From Marisa cornuarietis (Eukaryota; Mollusca; Gastropoda; Architaenioglossa; Ampullariidae): a stretch of DNA of 64,000 nucleotides. The translations under genes and the position numbers were made by a program. The notes beneath the pieces were generated by a model. It was not told the origin of the DNA. It saw only the letters and a program-made list of their open reading frames with translations, and did no database searches. Below, piece by piece: positions 37,252-47,908 of the stretch. The first letter of the stretch is position 1; each line of letters begins with the position of its first letter. The stretch covers positions 1,085,501 to 1,149,500 of the forward strand of contig SMMW01000013.1 in NCBI GenBank assembly GCA_004794655.1. Direction: 5' to 3'.

Positions 37252-37552
37252 CCTTCCTGGGGCAGTAGTTATGGAGCGAGGCTAAGTCGTTGCCCTGGGG
37301 CAGCATGAAGAACTCAAGGACAAACATCTTGTTTCCTAACTTATAAAGAATTGTCCAGACCCCGCAGATGGTTCACTCATGGAGCCGCAGCAATAAACCG
37401 TTGGCAAAGGTGCCCTGGAGTAAAGAAACATAATGTCCGAAGGGTCTGGGCGACGCTTTATAACTTCGGAAACAAGCCACTTTTCCTTGAGTTTCCAATT
37501 TTGCCCTGGGGAGACGGCTTACTCTCGTTTCATAACTACGGCCCCAGGAGAG
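37252..37552. repeat. Inverted repeat with two 111-bp arms
   Basis: Arm 1 (37252-37362) and arm 2 (37442-37552), separated by 79 bases, align as reverse complements along their whole length at roughly three-quarters identity. Shared blocks include TAGTTATG, CTCAAGGA, TTGTTTCC, TTATAAAG and the outer CCTGGGGC. Arm 1 on the minus strand and arm 2 on the plus strand translate in the same frame to related peptides (L-x-F-x-x-LP-x-G and HNY-x-PR). It may be a fold-back element or an inverted duplication of a former coding segment. Confidence 0.85.
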
Positions 37553-37861
37553 TGGGCCAGATGGGAACCTCTCTGTTATCTGATTCATACGTCTCCGCTC
37601 CTTAAAGATCGTAGCTTTCTTTCCAATTCATCTCTAGATCAGAAGTATCTAGACTTAGTTATGCATAGTTACACCCAAGGATGACTTATATCAAATATTT
37701 AGCTGAGAACCGAGGTGGGTGGAACGATGAGACTGGAGATAAAGAAAGGACTTCTGTCGATTATCAGCCAGCCGTTAATCAGTCCTTCTGCTGATTGCTC
37801 ACTTCCCCTTCATTTGCCTTTCTGTTGACCCTTGTCCACCCCCTTATTTGCCCTTCTGCAG

Positions 37862-37980
37862 AAAGCTGTTCCAAACCACAACATGACCACCTTCTTGACT
37901 TCTCGGCTCAATACGTCCACTAGAACAAAGATTATCCTCTGTTAAGGAAGCATTTTCTAGATGATTTCACCGTCAATAAA
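37862..37980 (+). CDS. Weak candidate terminal exon with poly(A) signal
   Basis: A long pyrimidine tract (about 37780-37858) ends in TTCTGCAG, followed by 27 open codons (37862-37942), a TAA (37943-37945) and AATAAA at 37975-37980. The peptide resembles nothing I know. Acceptor, stop and AATAAA can align by chance in AT-rich DNA, so this is a hypothesis only. Confidence 0.18.
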
Positions 37981-39833
37981 ATCAGCCGCCCCATTATCGC
38001 TTCGTCCCAATACAGAAAATAAGCTCGAGGCCACGATGACGATTTGTGGTGAGAATCATTTCCCTTTTTTATGTTTCAGGAAAATAAAGTTAGCAGATGT
38101 TGGCTGACGGTAAAAATCCCACGCGCGAGTGGGAGCGGAGAATGACTTGGCATGGATGCAGGTACTCGGAGGGCAGAGACGCAGCCGCCGTGGGACGAGA
38201 GTCGTCTTCCATGAAATTGTCACCCCGGGTGGCGCGACAGACGTGCGCAAACAGACACTCGTAGAGAACGTGAGGTTGTGGTGGGGATGATGGTGGAGGC
38301 GTGGGTGGAGCAGACCTGGATTACGGATTAGAAACTAGCACAGGCCTGAGAAAAATACAAGTACAGGAAAGCCTCCCTATCTAGACTCGCTACAATCCAC
38401 TAGAATCGCGTCGTAGCAGGGAGATCAACCAGTCTGCTTTCATTTGACGAATCATGACTTTAAACACCAATACATTCAACTTCCTTTATTTAAATGTTGA
38501 AATGATATGAGCATCTAAACTAGAAAAATGACGAAACAGGCTTCTTACAACTAATAACCTGTGATTTGTTCTTTGAATGTGTATTGCCAAGCGGCCATTT
38601 TTAGTAAGATGCTGGCTGAACTTTTTTTGAAAAATGTTAATAATATTTGATTTTTATTAATACCTACTCCTGTCGTCGGAAACTGATTCGTGTTGGGGCC
38701 CGGATAAATTCGATTGTTCGTAATAGAGATGACATTTATATGCGAAATACGTCCGAGACAAATTTTTGGGTCGTAACTCAAAGGAGGTTGTAATCAGGAA
38801 GGTATTATTAAAGAGGTTTTATGGAGTGTAGACTGAAGGAGAGAAAGAGAGAGACGAAGGAAGGGAAAAGAAAGAAGAAAGAAAGACAAAAAGGAATAAG
38901 CGGAGGGAAAGGAAGAAAGAAAAAGAGAAATAAAAAATGACTAAGGACTAGAAAGGCAGTGAGGCTGTAGAAATATTTCTGATCAGTAATGCTCACCGTT
39001 CTCTGACAGGATGTTTAGGGATGGAAAAAATCAGAGAAAGGAAGGGAGGAAGCAAGGAAGTAAGGGAGAAAGAAGAAGAGGAGGGGAGGAAAAGACGGGT
39101 TAGTGACGCCAGCAGCCAGCAATATTTCGCACGAGCGATGTGCAGTGATCGTAGACAAACGGGAAAGACGAACCGCCGTAAACATCTGACCTGAAACCTT
39201 ACGGAACGACAAATAGCAGGTAAAAAAAAAAACCATGGAGGGAGCGCAGACAAATGGCTGTGTCTTGCAGTGAACCGAGGAAACCAGCAAAGCCCGACAA
39301 TTCAAACACGTGGGAGGGAGGGAGCTCGCAAGGGCTGAGCATGCTACAGGAGGGGCTGCCGCCAGAACTCGACGTGGTTTTCTAATCGGAGAGTGCTTCA
39401 GCTGTCGGTGTTTGTATTTTCAGTCTGCAGTTATCTGCCCTGGAAGACACTCGTGGGGGATGGGGACCACCTATTGAGTCTTGTTCTGGATAGTTTGGTC
39501 TCAGCTGAACGGTCGGGAGGAGTCTGCAATCACTACTTCATTGATAATATTGCTGTATATTATAAGCGAACTTCACTTGCATACACTTGCGAGAAGACTT
39601 TTACCTTTAAAACCATTTAACTTTATTCTTCCCTGCCGTAAAAAAGTCAGATAAATGTTGGGTATAAGAAAACTGTGTTTCCGAACTATGCCTTCATATT
39701 TCGTACTCTGCAGTATGATTATTTTCAATGAAACAGATGAAAGAAACTATAAGAATAAAGACAACAGGCAAAAAGGCCCTGAGCCAAGTTATCTAATTTT
39801 AATTAAAATTGACGATGCCGCCTTTGCCGCCGC
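37981..39833. other. No gene recognised
   Basis: Contains a plus-strand polypurine tract (38831-38940), a second GA-rich stretch (39020-39095), and AT-rich DNA. No supported exon. Confidence 0.5.
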
Positions 39834-39834
39834 C

Positions 39835-39893
<59 letters not shown>

Positions 39894-39911
39894 GGAGGAG
39901 GAGGAGGAGGA
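39834..39911. repeat. (GAT)n followed by (GAG)n microsatellite
   Basis: About 20 GAT units followed by about six GAG units and more imperfect GA(C/T) triplets. On the plus strand it reads as a long aspartate run, then glutamates, inside a 117-codon frame (39655-40008). The acidic tract comes from the repeat, and no gene is supported. Confidence 0.95.
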
Positions 39912-40659
39912 CCACGACGACGACCATGAAGAAGGCAATGTGAAAAAGATGATGATGACGATGTTGATGATGATTGAAAAGACAAGGCTCAGAGTGCATG
40001 TCCCTTAACAGCAAACATAGCCGTGGTTTACAAAACATCCACAGCAAACACAGCCATGTTTTAGACAATTGTTTTGGCAACGGCTGAGGCTTATTTTTCA
40101 TACAAGTATAACCCAAAGTATAACACGAATTTAATGTTTAACCCATCCCTTAACTAGACCGAATGGAGATTAAAGCGTTTTCCAGTTTCGCTGAAGGCGA
40201 AGGAAAAGTCAGGAGACGACAGAAGAGTATCTCTGAACATTCTGACCACAGGGAAACAGAACGATCCACTACGAAATTGTAGACAAACAACAGTGCATGG
40301 GTCACACTGAACCACTCACTTGTCCCTGGAACCTGTTCCCAATCTTAACCTCGCTATTTGCCGAGATTCGCTGGCTGGCCTGCATTAACGGCTCACAAGC
40401 TGGATTCGGCATGGAGATCACATTAGCTCGATGAGCCATACTTCCAGCTTCGATTTTTGTTGTTGTTTTGTTTTCACAGTTCGTTCGTAATGTGCCGTTG
40501 CAGAGGCCAAGGATTGCTGGCGTAATCTGCTTTCCCTCAACCGCGTCCACCACCAGCCTCGTTTTCATATCTAATGACTGCATAGGGAGTCATTTCCACA
40601 CACTGGGCAGCTGGCTGCAGTGCGGTGAAGCTGCAGAAGTTAAGCCGATGTGTGCGGCG
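39912..40659. other. No gene recognised; possible upstream region of the 40.7-kb frame
   Basis: After the end of the GAT-derived acidic frame, there are two imperfect copies of a segment containing 'ACAAAACATCCACAGCAAACA' (near 40030-40065). The rest is mixed composition up to the TATA box. Confidence 0.4.
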
Positions 40660-40662
40660 ATC

Positions 40663-40668
40663 TATAAA
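40663..40668 (+). promoter_or_regulatory. TATA box candidate
   Basis: TCTATAAAGG (40661-40670) lies 65 bases before an ATG that opens a signal-peptide-like frame. A transcription start would be expected near 40690-40700, leaving a leader of about 30-40 bases. Confidence 0.35.
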
Positions 40669-40727
40669 GGAAGAAACAGCATGGGACTTGACAGGGAAAC
40701 AGAAGGCTTAGCCGACAGGCAGCCAGG

Positions 40728-40835
40728 ATGATGTACGTGATGCTCTGCCTGTTCTTCAGCTGCGTTGATGGGGGGGCCGTTACATCAACTTGCAGCAGTT
40801 TTCACTTAAAAGGACCCCGTGTTTCACTTTATTAG
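40728..40835 (+). CDS. Candidate small secreted peptide, or signal-peptide exon, 35 codons
   Basis: An ATGATG start in fair context (CAGGATG) opens 35 codons to a TAG at 40833-40835. Residues 1-16 are hydrophobic (MMYVMLCLFFSCVDGG), which suits a secretory signal peptide. The remainder is short, with one cysteine, a basic patch (HLKGPR) and a hydrophobic end. The only good upstream element is the TATA box at 40663. There is no strong 5' splice site within the frame, so it would be either a complete micro-protein or chance. I recognise no family and assign no function. A weak AAG|GTACCC lies after the stop. Confidence 0.25.
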   Translation: MMYVMLCLFFSCVDGGAVTSTCSSFHLKGPRVSLY

Positions 40836-40920
40836 ATGCAGCGCTGTATTTGGAAGGTACCCGACATTAAAGTTTAAATTCCACGAGGAGATTTGAAAAG
40901 AAATGGAAGAAGCAAAATGA

Positions 40921-41065
40921 AACTAAAGGGAAGAAAAAAAAAGAGAAGCAGTAAAGAAAAAAAGAGAGGAAGAAAGAAAGAAGTAAAGAAAGAAAGCAAG
41001 AAAGATAAAACGAAATGAAGAAAAAAATAAGGAAAGAGAAAAAAAGAAAGACAGCGAGACAGTCA
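40921..41065. repeat. Polypurine (GAAA/GAAG)n tract
   Basis: About 140 bases almost entirely A/G on the plus strand, with irregular GAAA and GAAG units. The class can form triplex DNA. Confidence 0.9.
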
Positions 41066-41435
41066 TAACAGGAGAGGGTACACGTTCGGACGACTACTAG
41101 TTAATCTACAGGAACACTTTAACTTGATGTGACAGCACTTTGCACAAAACAGATTACACCAGAAACACATAACAATAAACAATAACAATAAACAATTACA
41201 ATAAAATGATCTTAATAATGGTGACGGCAATGATTGTTGATGATGCTACAACAGCACGGTTTACACAAATGCAATTAACAAAGAAAATGGATAATTAGCA
41301 TATACATATTAGTATATATAACTAGTATAGCATAACTAGTACATAACAAACATACTGAAGAAATATTATTTTATCGCTTACGTTCGTTGTACACCCTGCA
41401 CATTTATATTAATAATAATTTAACTTCATAGTAGG
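41066..41435. other. AT-rich, no gene recognised
   Basis: Contains short ATA/ACA cryptic repeats. Nothing else seen. Confidence 0.5.
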
Positions 41436-41665
41436 AGGAAGCGGATAGCTGAATGGCGTTTGAACCCAAAGGTGCGCCGTTTCGTTACCCATGTGGAGCC
41501 ACAAACGTCCCCGAGTCGACGCATCTGTCGGGAATGGGTACCTGACTCCATAGAAGATTGGGGAAGGTGAGGCAGTGAGGGGGCGAGAAGGTGGGCACCA
41601 CCCTCACGTAAAGATGGCCCCGAGAAAAGCGAGGTCTCTAAACTTCCTTCTCCAACAATCTGAAA
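41436..41665 (+). mobile_element. tRNA-derived SINE, family 1
   Basis: Box A (TAGCTGAATGG, 41446-41456) and a diverged box B (TTTCGTTACCC, 41480-41490) are followed by GGGAATGGGTACCTGACTCC, GGGGAAGGTGAGGCAGTGAG and CCCTCACGTAAAGATGGCCC in the same order as at 18.9 kb. It ends with GAGGTCTCTAAACTTCCTTC. The body is well conserved, while the tRNA-like head is more diverged. Confidence 0.9.
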
Positions 41666-42832
41666 CGCTTAGGATTTTACCTGATTCTTTTAGTAATTCG
41701 GTTTTACAGGATTCCCCCCCCCCTTCATGATTCTAACTTGAGTTTATGCTTATTATCCTTTCTCTCTTCCTCGACAGTCGACCATCGGTCTTTGAGAGAG
41801 CGATCTGTGGAACTATCATCATGGTTAGACTCTTACAGCAGTACCACCAATTTATCCTCCGACTACAGTGCAGACAGCGGAAGTGACGTTGCTTGGGTAA
41901 CTACAAGACAGACATTTCGAGCACCCGGTTAGGGATCCAACTCCCCTGCGTAAATAATAAAATTATAAAGCTCCTCTTGCTGTTGGCTGAAAAGTGTAGC
42001 TGGCACCGGATACCGATGGCCTCCCACTGAACCTGAAAGGTCAGGGCATCAATAAATACGAGTTAAGGACTCGGAATCAAACGGTATTTTTTTCAGTTAT
42101 GGTCGGGAGGAAAAAAAGCCAAGCTTAGGAAGCACGTGCATGGTCTGTCTCACTATGTAACCTTATCAATTAGACAGGGTCAAGGTTCTTGCTACAGCGA
42201 AAGCTTTATTTCGGCCAACAAATGTACCTCTGCCAATGGATCCAGAAAAAAGCTACGCATGCTGGTGGTGAGGTGCAAACCAGGTATTTCCAATCAAGCC
42301 ACCTTCAAGACAACAATTCTGCAGGCGTTGCTTGTGAGTGGTGCGCAGAAAGCGATCGGCAGCAGAATGTTTGTACAACAGCAGAGCGCCCTGCAGCTGA
42401 TAGGTGATGGGAAAACAAAAGCAAAACATATCGGTATCGGAAAGCAGTTCCCTCGACATCCGAGAGGTGAACAACAGTTTTTTCTCTGAGTAAATCAGAG
42501 ATCTAGAGTGTCGGGATGGAGACTCGCTCTCTCTCTCTCTCCCAACCACGCCCCGAATCCCACATCTCCGCGTGCTGCACGTGCTGACACTGACCGCGTG
42601 GGTGCGCACAGTTCTGACCTGATGTAATAAAGGGATTCAATCCATTGCGCAGCTTGCGACCTGCCTGGTGTGTCGATTAATTTTTAACCAACTTGCGCAG
42701 TTGTACCCCGCCTACAGGAAAAAGGTGAGTGAGCGTGGACTGGTGTCGGGAAAGGGTTGGAAAAAAACCTTGCATGTGCAGTTGCGTCCACATGCCAATG
42801 ATGAATAAAACATGCTAGCCCCCTACTCCTCC

Positions 42833-42833
<1 letters not shown>
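41666..42833. other. No gene recognised
   Basis: A C-run at about 41715-41724. A box-B-like CGTTTGATTCCGAG (minus, near 42068-42081) has no box A. A 117-codon plus frame (42136-42489) looks protein-like but has a non-ATG start and overlaps an equally long minus frame. A short CT run lies near 42525. Confidence 0.45.

Positions 42834-42897
<64 letters not shown>
42834..42897. repeat. (CA)n microsatellite
   Basis: About 31 CA units, followed by a GCATGCGCACACGTGCATG stretch. Confidence 0.97.
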
Positions 42898-42900
<3 letters not shown>

Positions 42901-43416
42901 TGCGCACACGTGCATGGCCTGACCTACAGTTAAAGGAACAAAGTGCACGGGCGTGACCCATCAAGGTAAGTAGAGAACCTTCCAGCAGCACGAGCAGGTG
43001 CAGGTCCTACCTAGAGAGAAGTGAAACAAGGTGGGCACGTGTGGAACAGACCACTTCCTAACAGCGTCACAACATTCAGACGAGCGCATGTCCTGATCCT
43101 GACGAACAACACAGCGTCCCTTCAGAACAAGAACAAAATGGCTTCAGCTTAGGGCACGAGCGAGTTCTTTCCTCAACCCCACAACAGCAGCAGGAGTCGC
43201 GGGACGATCTATAGGTATACTGGCGTTAGACGGGGAAACAAACTCACCAAAAAATAGCATAAAACAAAGTCAGTCCCTGTGTTTAGAGGTTGGTGTCGCA
43301 GTTGCGCAAGCACCTTTAACCAGTGAGAATCCAGTGTAGTGGGATCGTGTCTCGATTCCGTCAGAGCTTTCTTTGAATACGACACCTGTATACAGGACTA
43401 ACTGTCGGTGGTTTTC

Positions 43417-43419
<3 letters not shown>
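42898..43419. other. No gene recognised
   Basis: Mixed composition with no exon signals that stand out. Confidence 0.5.
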
Positions 43420-43470
<51 letters not shown>

Positions 43471-43477
43471 CGCGCGT

Positions 43478-43537
<60 letters not shown>

Positions 43538-43538
43538 C
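43420..43538. repeat. (TG)n(CG)n(TG)n compound microsatellite
   Basis: About 20 TG units, then seven CG units, then about 20 TG units with one GAG interruption, then (GA). Pure alternating purine-pyrimidine over about 108 bases with a CG core is the classical sequence type for Z-DNA. Confidence 0.97.
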
Positions 43539-44929
43539 AGAGAAAGAGTAAGAGACAGAAAGGACTTATTGACACTTCATGACCATAATGATGGAGCATT
43601 TGATGTCTACTGATAATTGTGGGCTCGTGAGAATTCCTGTATGTAAGCTCTGTGAGCTCGCATTTGTTGCTGGGATAAGGCGTTCAATAATATTAATAAT
43701 AATAATAATAAATTATCATATTTAGAAATAGCCTTATAGTTTCATTGATTTCCGCTTATCTACATGCCTCTAGGAAGCGAGATTAAACGTTCTTAGAGCC
43801 AGATAAAGTTTTTATCAGGAGTGAAGCCTATTAATAAATTAATTTAGAGTGGAGTAGGAGCAAATTCTGTTAATTAGTTTAGACTGGAGTGGGAGCGGGA
43901 GTCTATTAATAAGTTTAGAGTGGAACAGTATTGTCCATCCCAGATGGCCAGAAGATGTCGCTGTTTTCCCCCCCCCCCACTCACATTCGTTTGTAACCCT
44001 CTACACCCGGCTCCGTCTTCACGCTTATTAATCAAATAACGTCCTGCCGCTTCTTTCGAAAGCGAGGTGGAGCTGCAAGAATTTCGGTTGCAGAACAGAG
44101 TGGGGGGGGGGAAAGCGAGGAGGCGAAAGAAGAGGACAGACGACTACCACGCACAAAGAGAAACCCTTGGCAGCGATTCCGCCTTTGAGGAGCAGAGAAG
44201 CGCACTCAGGCAGCTAATGACGGCCTCCGTGGAAGTACATCAATATACATCAATATACATCAATATATCCACGCCGGGCCTTTCGCCGCCCAAGATGTTC
44301 CTCGCAGCCCATTCTGTCAAGCAGGGGCGACAACGTTACGGATAATTCTCGTGTCAACATAATTATTATTGCCAACATCTGCCGGCCGGGTGTGTTCTCA
44401 AGAGATGAGGCAAGATGGGCAGAACACTTAAGCCTCTGGACCAAGAAGCACCCGGAGCTCTGGCGGTGATGAAGCCGAAGTAGAATCGGCCAGTCCGTGC
44501 CTATCCCGCGCGCTGTGCTGAAGGGTCTCCTGGTCGTGGTTTTATTTCAAATAAAAATGTCCTCACACGCAGACAGGGGTGACATGAAACGGGTAGCTTA
44601 CATGTCTTTTGCTCACTGAATTTATTTCACTAGTAACTGTCAACAGACACCCACTCCATGCACCTTTTTTGGAGTGGTGGGGGGAGGATTGTGGATTTGA
44701 GGCTGTGCTGATCTATCTCCGAGTTGATAACGGATCTCATAAAGACAATTATGAGACCAGCAGAGAAGGTTGATGTAACCTCCTGGCTCGATCCCTAGCG
44801 GCAATGCGGACTGGATCTGCGAGAATGCCACCGATATAAAGACGACAGTCTGTCGGAACCAACTCAGTCGTCACTTGATCTGGCTGCGATTTACCCGGAA
44901 TAAAAGAAGGAAGCCTACCACCTCTGTGG
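43539..44929. other. No gene recognised; small tandem repeats
   Basis: An (ATA/AAT) run at 43692-43713. A two-to-three copy repeat of about 45 bases at 43830-43925 (TATTAATAA...TTTAGAGTGGAG...GGAG). A C-run near 43970 and G-run near 44103. Three exact copies of ACATCAATAT at 44237-44266. A 92-codon plus frame (44067-44345) spans the latter without domain support. A box-B-like GGCTCGATCCC near 44785 lacks a box A. Confidence 0.5.
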
Positions 44930-45152
44930 TCGTTGGGGAGTGAGATGTTGGAGACACCGGGAGAAGCGGGGAGGTCAGGTAACTCCTCACCCTCGCTGCT
45001 TCACCTCCCCCCCCCACCAACCCTATATGGAGTCGGGTAACCATTCCCGACAGCTGGGTCTACTAGGGGCGAGTTTGCTTCTCCACACGGGTATCGAACT
45101 GGTGTGTCTCCGGATTCAGACGTGCTCTAACTACTTGGCTATCAACTTCGCC
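44930..45152 (-). mobile_element. tRNA-derived SINE, family 1, minus strand
   Basis: On the minus strand, box A (GATAGCCAAGT, complement of 45133-45143) and box B (AGTTCGATACCC, complement of 45089-45100) head the element. It continues through GTGTGGAGAAGC, GTCGGGAATGGTTACCCGAC, ATAGGGTTGG and GGTGAAGCAGCGAGGG. This copy has the best-preserved tRNA-like head of the family. The CCCTCACGTAAAG block is not recognisable, and a G-run (C-run on the plus strand, 45007-45016) interrupts the body. Confidence 0.88.
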
Positions 45153-45727
45153 TGCCACCCACAGTGTCGCTGGATTAATCTACCCTACATGAGGATCACA
45201 AGTAGGAATACTGATATGAACACTAAATATTTATATGTAGCCATTAAACATTAACCATTTAATTCATTTAATACGATTGGCATTCAGCCTATTGCAGAAA
45301 TAGGCAATACAATAAGAATTGAGATGAACAGTACAACTACATCTGATACTGTCTACATGTAGGCTATAAATCACGTGTTTGAGGGAAGGATGGAGGACGT
45401 AAGTTTATCCACTTAAACGTGCGACTGGGGTGAGGTTGTTCTATCTTCTCCAGTGCGCGTATTTGCAAGTGCACTTGCGTGTGCTCTTGTCGGAGCTCGT
45501 GCATCAGTCACTCCCGTGGTACAAAATTGTCTCTGACGTTCGCTCACGCCAGGTAGTCTTTTAGGACGCTTACGGTGCTTACGTCGGTGTGAAATCCCGG
45601 TAAATAATTAAGAAGCGATTGAGTAACCCTGTGGACTGGCCGGTCTAACAGCAGGTAGGCTGTCATTAACCCTGTAAAGAGGTACAGTCATGAGGAATGG
45701 GGAGGGCTGCTGCCGCCGTCTGGCACG
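45153..45727. other. No gene recognised
   Basis: Mixed to AT-rich sequence. Short open frames only. Confidence 0.5.
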
Positions 45728-45990
45728 CTATTTTGCACCTGTCGGAGCACACTGTTGTTCTTCTTGTCGCAGCATTCTATTGGTGTACATATCGGAGCAT
45801 ACAGCTATTGGGCCTAACGAAGCACACTCCATTGTTGTGATCTGCCGAACACATTCTTCTGTTGTCTTCAACACGCTTTTTTTTTGTATCTTTCCGAACT
45901 TAGTTGCTGTACCTGTCAGAACCCGCGACTTTTTCAACAACAAAAAAAAAAGTTGGAGAATTCTATTATTGGACCTGTCGGAGTGACAGA
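45728..45990. repeat. Degenerate minisatellite, about 25-28 bp
   Basis: Five adjoining units (45738-45870) and two outliers (near 45905 and 45970) share 'TATTGGTGTACCTGTCGGAGCAYACT'-like sequence in parts, for example CTGTCGGAGCACACTGTTG, TATCGGAGCATACAGCTATT and AACGAAGCACACTCCATTG. It is an old, decayed array. Confidence 0.65.
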
Positions 45991-46013
45991 AGCGTGCGGG
46001 CTGATCTTCATGT

Positions 46014-46164
46014 CATCCCCAGGTGTGCTTACATCTTGTTTAAAAATATTTAAAAGCCAAAACGCTGTGCGTACCATTCCGTGATCATATTATCCTCAGG
46101 TGTGCTTGTTTCCTGTTTGAAAATATTTAAGAGCCAAAAAAAAAGCGCGTACCGTTGCATGATC
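46014..46164. repeat. Tandem duplication, about 78 bp
   Basis: Unit 1 (46014-46086) and unit 2 (46092-46164) share CAGGTGTGCTT, CTTGTTTRAAAATATTTAA, GAGCCAAAA, GCGTACCRTT and GATC in order, with a few differences and a longer A-run in unit 2. Confidence 0.93.
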
Positions 46165-47012
46165 AGGAGATATTATCAAAAATTAAACATACGGTTGCTG
46201 GCGAAGAGTAAAGCCAGTATTTGTGTGTGAGTGCTTGCTGGGTTTGTGTTAGCTCAGGACGGAAGACGTGTAAGCGCCAGTGGGTGTGTCTGTGTGTGTG
46301 CACGCTTATATCTATATGTAAGGTGGGCGAGAGACGGAGAGATTGAAAGACAGAGAAGAAGAGATTGTGAGAGCTAAGATATACACTGACAAATGCTGTG
46401 TAGAGGTAGAAAGAAAATGAAATCCATGATATCCTGCTAATAAATAAGAGTGACTTGACAAATCATTTGCTTGTTTTATCGTTTTCGGCGTCATGGAAAA
46501 AGGTAAGAGTCTTCTGTCTCCTAATTCGATTGCCATGCAGCGGAAAAGCTCGAAGATAATTTACAGTGTTTTTATTAAATAGTTGAATAGCAATAGCCTT
46601 CCTTAAACTGTTGATTCCTTGCTTTCTGAGGAATAGTTACTGTTTTGTGCGGTCAGATCTGACGTTCCATTTTACGAGGAACAAAGGACAGGAAATTTGG
46701 CGCTGATGGAATTCCTCGTCGGCCATTGGACACATGGCTCCTTCCGGCATGAGGTTACCGCCTTACGTAAAGGTCAAACGTTCTCCAGACTGACAGGCAG
46801 GACGAGCAGGAAGCCCTTTCTAAGGTTTATTTATTTGTTTGTTTGTTTATTCAACGCCGCCACCATGTCTGTTAAGTGCATACCCCTGTGTGTGCTACGA
46901 GCTAGTTTGCAGATGAGAAGGATACAGAGAAGGAAAGAAAGAGAGAAAAACAGAGGAGACCAGAAGAGACCTAGAGAAACAAGGTAGGAAGGGAATGACA
47001 GATAAAGAGCGA

Positions 47013-47015
<3 letters not shown>
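46165..47015. other. No gene recognised
   Basis: Includes a 97-codon plus frame (46697-46987) without recognised domains, a GTTT run near 46838-46850 and GA-rich DNA near 46930-46980. Confidence 0.5.
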
Positions 47016-47067
<52 letters not shown>

Positions 47068-47082
47068 GTGTGTGTGCTGTGT
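47016..47082. repeat. (GT)n microsatellite
   Basis: About 23 GT units, then two CTGTGTGTGTG blocks. Confidence 0.97.
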
Positions 47083-47679
47083 GAAAGGGAAAAGGAAGCG
47101 CCACCAGCCCAAACCCAGAAGAAGAATAAAAGCAAAACACACCCCACGGGAAGTCCGGCGCCACGAATGACATCCTCCTTGACTCAGAGAGTGGATCGCT
47201 GCACAGCGTCAAGAACTGTCAGGCTGTCTCGTTCTATGGTCCATTTTAACAACGGAATCTTTTCTGCACTTCGCACACCAGAGAGCGACCTCAATCGCGA
47301 CCTCATTGGTCTCTAAGCCAGCGCCTTGATCACTTGTTTATGGTTAATCATAGACACGGACTCAGACACAGAACTTGACCTACAGGCGCCCGTGAGAGCA
47401 CGTGACTTGGGGTGACGTCACAGGGGATCTGCATGACCTTCTGTTGTGAACAATTCTTGAAAGAGACTTTGGAAATGTCAGAGGAGCAACAGGAACAAGA
47501 CTTTACTAGAGAAGGGGATGCAGACAGGAAGACTGGGTGGGTGGGGGGGCAGAAGAAGCTGTCTTTTATTTCCTGCTCTCTACTCTGAAGTAGAAGGCTA
47601 GAATGGAAGCGTGCGACCACTGCGAGAAGTGCGTCGTTCTGTGCTGTAAATGGCCAGCTCAGTAAGGTGCGTTAATTAC
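47083..47679. other. No gene recognised
   Basis: Contains a full palindromic CRE (GGTGACGTCAC, 47411-47421) next to CACGTG (about 47399-47404) and a G-run near 47543. No exon is supported. Confidence 0.45.
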
Positions 47680-47908
47680 CGTCATTGTATCCAGAGGAAC
47701 CCTAGCACGATCGAATTTTTTTCCTATCTTCCTGGTGGAGAGTTCGCAAAGGTCGCGATAGGCTTCACAACTGCGGCTATTCATGTCGAGTGATGTACGT
47801 GATACTTTGAAAGCTTTGACCTCTGGTGCGACAGCGATTTTTTCCTGTTTTAACCGGAGAAGGCGAGGGGCTTCAAGTATAGCTGATTCTAGAACATATC
47901 GCATTTTA
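47680..47908 (-). CDS. Candidate internal exon, unknown protein
   Basis: On the minus strand a long pyrimidine tract (about 47970-47920) ends in CACTTGGCAG. It is followed by 76 open codons that end at GACG|GTAATT (GT at 47679-47678). The translation is well mixed and charged (KMRYVLESAILEAPRLLRLK early, YRDLCELSTRKIGKKFDRAR late) and looks helical, but I recognise no family. The plus strand is also partly open: an ATG frame at 47783-47917 ends at a good donor, CCAA|GTGAGT. The coding strand is therefore ambiguous and the whole call may be chance. Confidence 0.25.

Noticed and set aside
39655..40008. Acidic protein with a long aspartate run
   Set aside because: The run is a (GAT)n microsatellite read in frame, and the flanks show no gene.
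42060..42085. Box-B-like sequence on the minus strand
   Set aside because: No matching box A upstream, so it was not called as a SINE or tRNA.
44775..44800. Box-B-like GGCTCGATCCC, possible tRNA gene
   Set aside because: No box A at tRNA spacing and no cloverleaf arms. No true tRNA gene was found in the window.
47405..47425. Palindromic CRE (TGACGTCA)
   Set aside because: CRE-like 8-mers occur at several sites in this window (for example near 6630, 25340, 53770, 56738 and 61791) without attached genes, so they are not called individually.
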